Source: Pseudomonas bubulae (GTDB lineage Bacteria > Pseudomonadota > Gammaproteobacteria > Pseudomonadales > Pseudomonadaceae). From it: 64,000 nucleotides of DNA. The position numbers and the translations under genes are program-made. The notes below the pieces were generated by a model. That model was not told the origin of the DNA. It searched no databases and saw only the letters and a list, made by a program, of their open reading frames with translations. This document shows positions 59,209 to 64,000 of this stretch, one piece after another. Within the stretch, counting starts at the first letter, position 1. Every line of letters begins with the position of its first letter. Location of the stretch: the NCBI RefSeq assembly GCF_900618535.1, contig NZ_UYJA01000006.1, positions 186,001 to 250,000 of the forward strand, written 5' to 3'.

Positions 59209-61587
59209 ATGAAATTCAGTGAACAATGGCTGCGTGGTTGGGTAAACCCGCAGGTAGGTCGCGACGAGCTGGTTGCTCGTCTGTCGATGGCCGGTCTTGA
59301 GGTCGACAGCGTTACGCCGGCCGCCGGTGTATTCAGTGGCGTGGTTGTGGGCGAGGTGCTGAGCACCGAGCAACACCCTGATGCTGACAAGCTTCGTGTT
59401 TGCCAGGTCAGCAATGGTGCCGAGACTTTTCAGGTAGTGTGTGGTGCGCCCAACGTGCGCCCTGGCTTGAAAATCCCGTTCGCCATGATCGGTGCCGAAC
59501 TGCCGGGTGACTTCAAAATCAAAAAGGCCAAGCTGCGTGGCGTTGAGTCCAACGGCATGCTGTGCTCGCAAGCAGAACTGCAAGTGGGCGAGGGCAATGA
59601 CGGCCTGATGGAGTTGCCGGCCGATGCACCGGTGGGCGAGGACATCCGCGTCTATCTGGGTCTTGAAGACGCCAGCATTGAAGTCGACCTTACGCCGAAC
59701 CGTGGCGACTGCCTGTCGCTGGCAGGTCTGGCGCGTGAAGTGGGCGCTCTGTATAACGCCCAGGTGACTCGCCCGGTGGTTGCGCCAGTTGCTGCGGTAC
59801 ACGAGGAAGTGCGTCCGGTTGAAGTGCTGGCACCTGCTGCTTGCCCGCGCTACCTGGGCCGTGTGATCCGCAATGTCGACCTGTCCCGGCCAACGCCGCT
59901 GTGGATGGTTGAGCGCCTGCGTCGCGCTGACGTGCGCAGCATCGATGCCGCTGTCGACATTACCAACTATGTCATGCTGGAACTGGGTCAGCCGTTGCAC
60001 GCGTTCGACCTTGCCGAGATCAATGGCGGCATTCGTGTACGCATGGCTGAAGAAGGCGAGAAGCTGGTACTGCTCGACGGCCAGGAAGTCACCTTGCGCA
60101 GCGACACGCTGGTGATTGCAGACCATACCCGCGCTTTGGCCATTGCCGGCGTAATGGGTGGCGAGCACAGCGGTGTGACCGACAAGACCCGCGACATATT
60201 CCTTGAAAGCGCTTTCTTTGATCAGATCGCCGTTGCTGGCAAGGCCCGCTCCTACGGCCTGCACACCGACGCTTCGCACCGCTACGAGCGTGGCGTGGAC
60301 TGGAAACTGGCCCGTGAAGCCATGGAGCGCGCCACTGGTCTGCTGCTGGAAATCACTGGCGGCGAAGCTGGCCCGATCGTTGAAACCGTCAGCGAGCAGT
60401 ATCTGCCGTCGATTGCACCGATCACCTTGCGTGCAGCGCGTATCAGCCAGATGCTCGGCATGGAAATGGACGCGGCGGAAGTTGAGCGTCTGCTCAGCGC
60501 CCTGGGCCTGACCATCACCGCTGAAGGGGCAGGGCAATGGCGCGTAGAAGTGCCAAGCCATCGCTTCGATATCAGCCTGGAAGTTGACCTGATCGAAGAA
60601 CTGGCGCGCCTGTACGGCTACAACCGCCTGCCGGTCCGTTACCCGCAGGCCCGTCTGGCACCGCAAGCCAAAGCAGAGGCGCGTAGCGACCTGCCGGAGT
60701 TGCGTCGTTTGCTGGTCGCTCGTGGTTATCAGGAAGCAATCACCTACAGCTTTATCGACCCGAAACAGTTCGAACTGTTTAGCCCGGGTGTTGAACCGCT
60801 GTTGCTGGCCAACCCGATTTCCAACGACATGGCTGCCATGCGTGCCTCGTTGTGGCCCGGCCTGGTCAAGTCGTTGCAGCACAACCTGAACCGTCAGCAA
60901 GATCGCGTTCGCCTGTTTGAAAGCGGCCTGCGTTTTGTTGGCCAGCTTGAGGGTCTGAAACAAGAGCCGATGCTGGCGGGTGTTGTTTGCGGCAGTCGTC
61001 TGCCTGAAGGCTGGGCTCAAGGTCGTGATGTTGTCGACTTCTTCGACGTCAAGGCTGATGTAGAAGCGGTGCTGGGTTTTGCCGGTGCCCTGGACGCGTT
61101 TACCTTCGTGCCGGGCAAACATCCTGCTCTGCATCCGGGCCAGACTGCACGTATCGAGCGTGACGGTCGCGAAGTTGGCTATGTCGGTGCCATCCACCCT
61201 GAGCTTTCAAAAAACCTTGGTCTTGACCGTCCAGTGTTTGTTTTTGAACTGGTTCTGGCAGAAGTGGCGGCAGGTAAAATGCCGAAATTCCATGAGTTAT
61301 CGCGCTTTCCTGAAGTGCGTCGTGACCTGGCGTTGTTGGCCGATCGTGACGTTGCAGCCAGTGCTGTGCTGGATGTAATTCGTGAAAATGCAGGCGAATG
61401 GCTGACAGACCTAAGGTTATTTGATGTTTACCAGGGTAAAGGCATTGATCCGCATAGAAAAAGCCTTGCAGTTGGCTTGACCTGGCAGCATCCATCGCGC
61501 ACTCTTAATGACGATGAGGTGAACGCCGCAACGCAAAATATCCTCACCTCGCTTGAACAAAGGTTGAACGCCACGCTAAGGAAGTGA
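59209..61587 (+). CDS. pheT: Phenylalanyl-tRNA synthetase beta
   Basis: A 792-residue beta subunit, normal length. N-terminal EMAP/tRNA-binding domain (about 39-150), B3/4 editing domain (about 210-400), B5 DNA-binding-like domain, catalytic-like core and C-terminal FDX-ACB domain (about 695-790, FHELSRFPEVRRDLALL). AGGAG 7 bases upstream of the start. Confidence 0.97.
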   Translation: MKFSEQWLRGWVNPQVGRDELVARLSMAGLEVDSVTPAAGVFSGVVVGEVLSTEQHPDADKLRVCQVSNGAETFQVVCGAPNVRPGLKIPFAMIGAELPGDFKIKKAKLRGVESNGMLCSQAELQVGEGNDGLMELPADAPVGEDIRVYLGLEDASIEVDLTPNRGDCLSLAGLAREVGALYNAQVTRPVVAPVAAVHEEVRPVEVLAPAACPRYLGRVIRNVDLSRPTPLWMVERLRRADVRSIDAAVDITNYVMLELGQPLHAFDLAEINGGIRVRMAEEGEKLVLLDGQEVTLRSDTLVIADHTRALAIAGVMGGEHSGVTDKTRDIFLESAFFDQIAVAGKARSYGLHTDASHRYERGVDWKLAREAMERATGLLLEITGGEAGPIVETVSEQYLPSIAPITLRAARISQMLGMEMDAAEVERLLSALGLTITAEGAGQWRVEVPSHRFDISLEVDLIEELARLYGYNRLPVRYPQARLAPQAKAEARSDLPELRRLLVARGYQEAITYSFIDPKQFELFSPGVEPLLLANPISNDMAAMRASLWPGLVKSLQHNLNRQQDRVRLFESGLRFVGQLEGLKQEPMLAGVVCGSRLPEGWAQGRDVVDFFDVKADVEAVLGFAGALDAFTFVPGKHPALHPGQTARIERDGREVGYVGAIHPELSKNLGLDRPVFVFELVLAEVAAGKMPKFHELSRFPEVRRDLALLADRDVAASAVLDVIRENAGEWLTDLRLFDVYQGKGIDPHRKSLAVGLTWQHPSRTLNDDEVNAATQNILTSLEQRLNATLRK

Positions 61588-61590
61588 CGT

Positions 61591-61893
61591 ATGGGGGCTC
61601 TGACAAAAGCTGAGATGGCGGAACGTCTTTACGAAGAGTTGGGCCTGAATAAACGCGAGGCCAAAGAATTGGTCGAGCTGTTTTTTGAAGAAATCAGGCA
61701 CGCTCTTGAAGACAACGAGCAGGTCAAACTGTCAGGTTTTGGCAATTTTGATCTGCGTGACAAGCGACAGCGGCCTGGCCGCAATCCGAAAACGGGAGAA
61801 GAAATCCCGATCACGGCTCGCCGTGTAGTCACTTTTCGTCCAGGGCAGAAGTTGAAGGCCCGAGTAGAGGCTTATGCTGGAACCAAGTCATAA
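61591..61893 (+). CDS. ihfA: Integration host factor alpha
   Basis: A 100-residue HU/IHF protein. LTKAEMAERLYEELGLNKREAKELVE N-terminus and the DNA-bending arm with GRNPKTGEEIPITARRVVTF (Pro at the arm tip). Forms the IHF heterodimer with IhfB. Starts three bases after pheT. Confidence 0.96.
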   Translation: MGALTKAEMAERLYEELGLNKREAKELVELFFEEIRHALEDNEQVKLSGFGNFDLRDKRQRPGRNPKTGEEIPITARRVVTFRPGQKLKARVEAYAGTKS

Positions 61894-62230
61894 CGACGAG
61901 CTCCCGCCGATCCCAGGCAAACGCTACTTCGCCATAGGCGAAGTCAGCGAGCTGTGCGGTGTAAAGCCGCATGTGCTGCGCTACTGGGAGCAAGAATTCC
62001 CTCAGCTCAACCCCGTAAAACGTCGCGGAAACCGCCGGTATTATCAGCGCCAAGATGTGCTGATGATCCGGCAGATTCGTGCGCTGCTTTATGACCAGGG
62101 TTTCACCATTGGAGGTGCGCGCTTGCGGCTTTCCGGTGATGAAGCCAAAGATGACACCACGCAATACAAGCAGCTGATCCGCCAAACGATCTCCGAATTG
62201 GAGGATGTCTTGCTGGTACTGAAGAAATAA
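61874..62230 (+). CDS. MerR-family regulator
   Basis: A 118-residue MerR-type protein with an HTH at about 18-55 (YFAIGEVSELCGVKPHVLRYWEQEFP), then an R/G-rich wing (RRGNRRYY) and a C-terminal dimerising helix. No metal-binding cysteines at the C-terminus. It overlaps ihfA by 20 bp, the conserved arrangement in Pseudomonas and enteric relatives; target unknown. Confidence 0.93.
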   Translation: MLEPSHNDELPPIPGKRYFAIGEVSELCGVKPHVLRYWEQEFPQLNPVKRRGNRRYYQRQDVLMIRQIRALLYDQGFTIGGARLRLSGDEAKDDTTQYKQLIRQTISELEDVLLVLKK

Positions 62231-62309
62231 CCAAGGCATTTAAAATACTTTCGTATTTCAAAAGCTTAAGGTATATTTCTCAACGTTCTAGCAAGTTGTA
62301 ACGCCTAGT

Positions 62310-62386
62310 CGGGGCGTAGCGCAGTCCGGTAGCGCACTAGCATGGGGTGCTAGGGGTCGAGTGTTCGAATCACTCCGTCCCGACCA
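62310..62386 (+). tRNA. tRNA-Pro(GGG)
   Basis: A 77-nt tRNA with seven-pair acceptor stem (CGGGGCG with CGTCCCG, one G-T), encoded CCA end, anticodon GGG at 62344-62346. The 3' half is the expected attachment site for the element that follows. Confidence 0.96.
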
Positions 62387-62402
62387 TATTATTCAATGAC
62401 TT

Positions 62403-62421
62403 AGCCACCTTCTCGGTGGCT
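62403..62421 (+). terminator. Terminator after tRNA-Pro
   Basis: AGCCACC / GGTGGCT stem with a TTCTC loop, followed by TTTTCATTT. Confidence 0.85.
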
Positions 62422-62467
62422 TTTTCATTTCTACCCTAGTGACTTTTCGAGTGACCTTGGGTTTCTG

Positions 62468-63652
62468 CTATCCCTGCCTCCTCTTCAGGATCGTCAGCGC
62501 TGGTGCGCGTGAGTCGGTTACTGATACCTTGTTTGCAGCCTCAATCAGTTGGTCCAGCTCTGCCGCTGAGTAGTGACTGGTGATGCTGCCGTTCTTATGG
62601 CCGAGCAAAGCTTTGCGATCCTCCTCCGTCACGCCTGCTGCACGCAGCCTTCTGCCAAAGGTGTGCTTCAGGTCGTGAATGCGGATCCGGGCGAAACCAT
62701 CATGTGCCGGCCGCAAATACCTCTCCTGCCATTTCTTCGCCGCCCTGACCCTGGCCTTCTTCCAGGCTGAGTCATTCATGCGGTGAACCATCGTTTCATC
62801 CCCGTCGCCGTCTGGTTTGCCAAAAGGGAAGACGTACAGCTTGTGCTGGCCTCGCTGCTTCTCAATGACCGACTTGGCCACCGTGTTGAGAATCACCAGG
62901 CGCTCGTCGCGGTTCTTCACACCAGACCTTGCGCTTCGCCCGCCAAACCCGGCCGGAATCAAAAACACTGTGGTATCCAGCTCCGGTACCGCGATTTCCC
63001 AATCCCACTGAAGCTTGCAAACCTCCTGCTCCCGACACCCCGTATTGACCTTGAACATGGCCATGGTCTGCAGGTTTGGCGGCAGCTCAGCAAACAAGAT
63101 CGACTGCTCTTCCCAAGAAAGCGGGTAGGGCTTGCGACAGTTCGTCTTCTCATCCAGGAGCGAGATCATCGGCACAACATCGAGCCATGGTCTGCGCTCA
63201 TCATCACGCCATTTGCGCGCACACAAATTGAGAACCCTGATTGCCCGCTGAAGGGCAATATTGACCGTGCGATTCGTTACAGGCTTGCCCTCGGCAGGGT
63301 GCAGCTTGGAATGAATGTACGGTGCCAGGGAGTCGTCATCGATGTGCGTGATCGGCATGTCCCCAATGAACGGATCAAGCTGAGCCATATAGGTTGCAGA
63401 TATATGGATTGACGCTTGATCCTTCACTTCCAGCAAGAAGCGGGTAGCCGCTTCTCGCCACGTCCTTACCTTTTTGACACCGTAGACCTTTTCCTGTCGT
63501 AGCTTTTCCAGCAAGTGGATCAGGTACTGCTCTGCTTCTTGGCGGTCACAAGTTCCAGTACTCTCTTGAATTCGTTCTCCTCTGTACTTTTTGTCGATTT
63601 TCCAGATGCCGCTCGGCATTTTCTGGAGGCCGGTGATTGCTTTTTGGGCCAT
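62468..63652 (-). CDS. Phage-type tyrosine integrase
   Basis: A 394-residue tyrosine recombinase. N-terminal arm/core-binding part (to about 180) then catalytic domain with Arg in NTGCREQEVCKLQW, the box-II motif HDLKHTFGRRLRAAG (HxxK instead of HxxR), and the nucleophile region LLGHKNGSITSHYS with Tyr. ATG 63652 has GGAG 7 bases upstream. It lies with its 3' end 82 bp from tRNA-Pro, as integrases of tRNA-targeted elements do, and marks the left end of an integrated element. The start overlaps the excisionase-like gene by 133 bp. Confidence 0.92.
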   Translation of the reverse strand: MAQKAITGLQKMPSGIWKIDKKYRGERIQESTGTCDRQEAEQYLIHLLEKLRQEKVYGVKKVRTWREAATRFLLEVKDQASIHISATYMAQLDPFIGDMPITHIDDDSLAPYIHSKLHPAEGKPVTNRTVNIALQRAIRVLNLCARKWRDDERRPWLDVVPMISLLDEKTNCRKPYPLSWEEQSILFAELPPNLQTMAMFKVNTGCREQEVCKLQWDWEIAVPELDTTVFLIPAGFGGRSARSGVKNRDERLVILNTVAKSVIEKQRGQHKLYVFPFGKPDGDGDETMVHRMNDSAWKKARVRAAKKWQERYLRPAHDGFARIRIHDLKHTFGRRLRAAGVTEEDRKALLGHKNGSITSHYSAAELDQLIEAANKVSVTDSRAPALTILKRRQG

Positions 63653-63936
63653 GGCGTAGCTCCGTTATCTTTGCCTTGGCGCTCGCTGCGAGGCCGATTG
63701 TTGTCCTGATTGACTGCTTTTTCAATCAGCCTGCTTGCGATGTACGCATCTACCCACTCATCGAGCTCGATCCGGTCAAAGCCGACACCCTGGGTGCCGA
63801 TGCGGAATTCCCGGACGTGGGGCCTGACTGTTTTGTCGAATTCGCCACGGCACATGCCGAGGTAACCAGGTGCTTCGCCGGCGCGAAGAATGCGCGGCAG
63901 GTGCTGTCCGACCTTTGCTGCTGTTGCGTTTGCCAT
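63520..63936 (-). CDS. Excisionase-like DNA-binding protein
   Basis: A 138-residue protein. Residues about 20-70 (PGYLGMCRGEFDKTVRPHV, then GFDRIELDEWVDAY) look like a winged-helix of the MerR/AlpA/excisionase type, followed by a basic, Lys/Arg/Ser-rich tail. Upstream AGAGG at 6 bases. Its end lies 133 bp inside the integrase gene in another frame. It probably controls integration direction. An unnamed family; the role is inferred. Confidence 0.75.
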   Translation of the reverse strand: MANATAAKVGQHLPRILRAGEAPGYLGMCRGEFDKTVRPHVREFRIGTQGVGFDRIELDEWVDAYIASRLIEKAVNQDNNRPRSERQGKDNGATPWPKKQSPASRKCRAASGKSTKSTEENEFKRVLELVTAKKQSST

Positions 63937-64000
63937 AAATTACCTCTGCGCCAAAAGCGCTATGCATTTGGCTAGGGCTTTGCGGGAAACCATTCGGTGT
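63937..64000. other. Upstream region of the integrase module, cut by the window end
   Basis: 64 bp with no feature I can name. The integrated element continues beyond the window. Confidence 0.4.

Noticed and set aside
59179..61197. 672-residue antisense frame opposite pheT
   Set aside because: Mirror of a highly conserved gene; His- and Gln-rich composition and no domain.

Overview
The window is chromosomal DNA from a gamma-proteobacterium that is almost certainly a Pseudomonas of the fluorescens/fragi type. Supporting markers are the bkdA1-bkdA2-bkdB-lpdV operon with divergent bkdR, LpxO, a glutaminase-asparaginase of the Pseudomonas type, a DUF1654 protein, a Pseudomonas REP doublet (REPIN) and the thrS-infC-rpmI-rplT-pheS-pheT-ihfA block. 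I made the calls by reading the sequence; no database search was run.

Layout. 1-3.9 kb is core: a small CsrA/RsmA protein, a YheU protein, a TrpD2-like gene, tusE-B-C-D (tRNA 2-thiouridylation sulfur relay), a YccA/BAX-inhibitor-1 membrane protein and tRNA-Ser(TGA). 3.9-9.0 kb is accessory, partly AT-rich, and carries two toxin loci. One is a polymorphic toxin with a C-terminal toxin-44-like domain and an overlapping candidate immunity gene. The other is a secreted ADP-ribosyltransferase closely resembling the pertussis toxin S1 / ArtA / PltA family, followed by a small exported protein that could be its B subunit. The A-subunit gene is interrupted by a one-base frameshift at a run of five C. 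9.0-28.1 kb holds transport and regulation genes: a DppA-like binding protein, a cupin, a YkvI transporter, isochorismatase-like proteins, an OmpR/EnvZ-type two-component pair, an MHS transporter, two EamA exporters each divergent from a regulator, a five-gene Nik/Dpp-type ABC importer and a small XRE regulator.

28.2-45.2 kb is catabolism and envelope: an NCS2 purine permease, a REPIN, the branched-chain keto-acid dehydrogenase operon with BkdR, a histidine phosphatase variant, CopC-CopD, LpxO, a four-gene nucleoside-type cluster resembling E. coli yegTUVW (kinase, NCS1 permease, ADP-ribosylglycohydrolase, GntR), endonuclease I and AnsB. AnsB has an apparent sigma-54 promoter and AauR-like sites. 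45.4-52.5 kb is a ribose operon rbsBACRKD plus an exported nucleoside hydrolase, with a perfect LacI-type palindrome upstream. Together these could cleave nucleosides in the periplasm, import the ribose and phosphorylate it.

52.6-62.4 kb returns to small proteins, a cold-shock protein and the translation block (thrS to ihfA, then a MerR-like gene and tRNA-Pro(GGG)). The right end, 62.4-64 kb, is the edge of an integrated element at the 3' end of tRNA-Pro: a tyrosine integrase and an overlapping excisionase-like gene. The element continues past the window.

The most unusual system is the pertussis-like AB-toxin locus at 7.2-8.3 kb.
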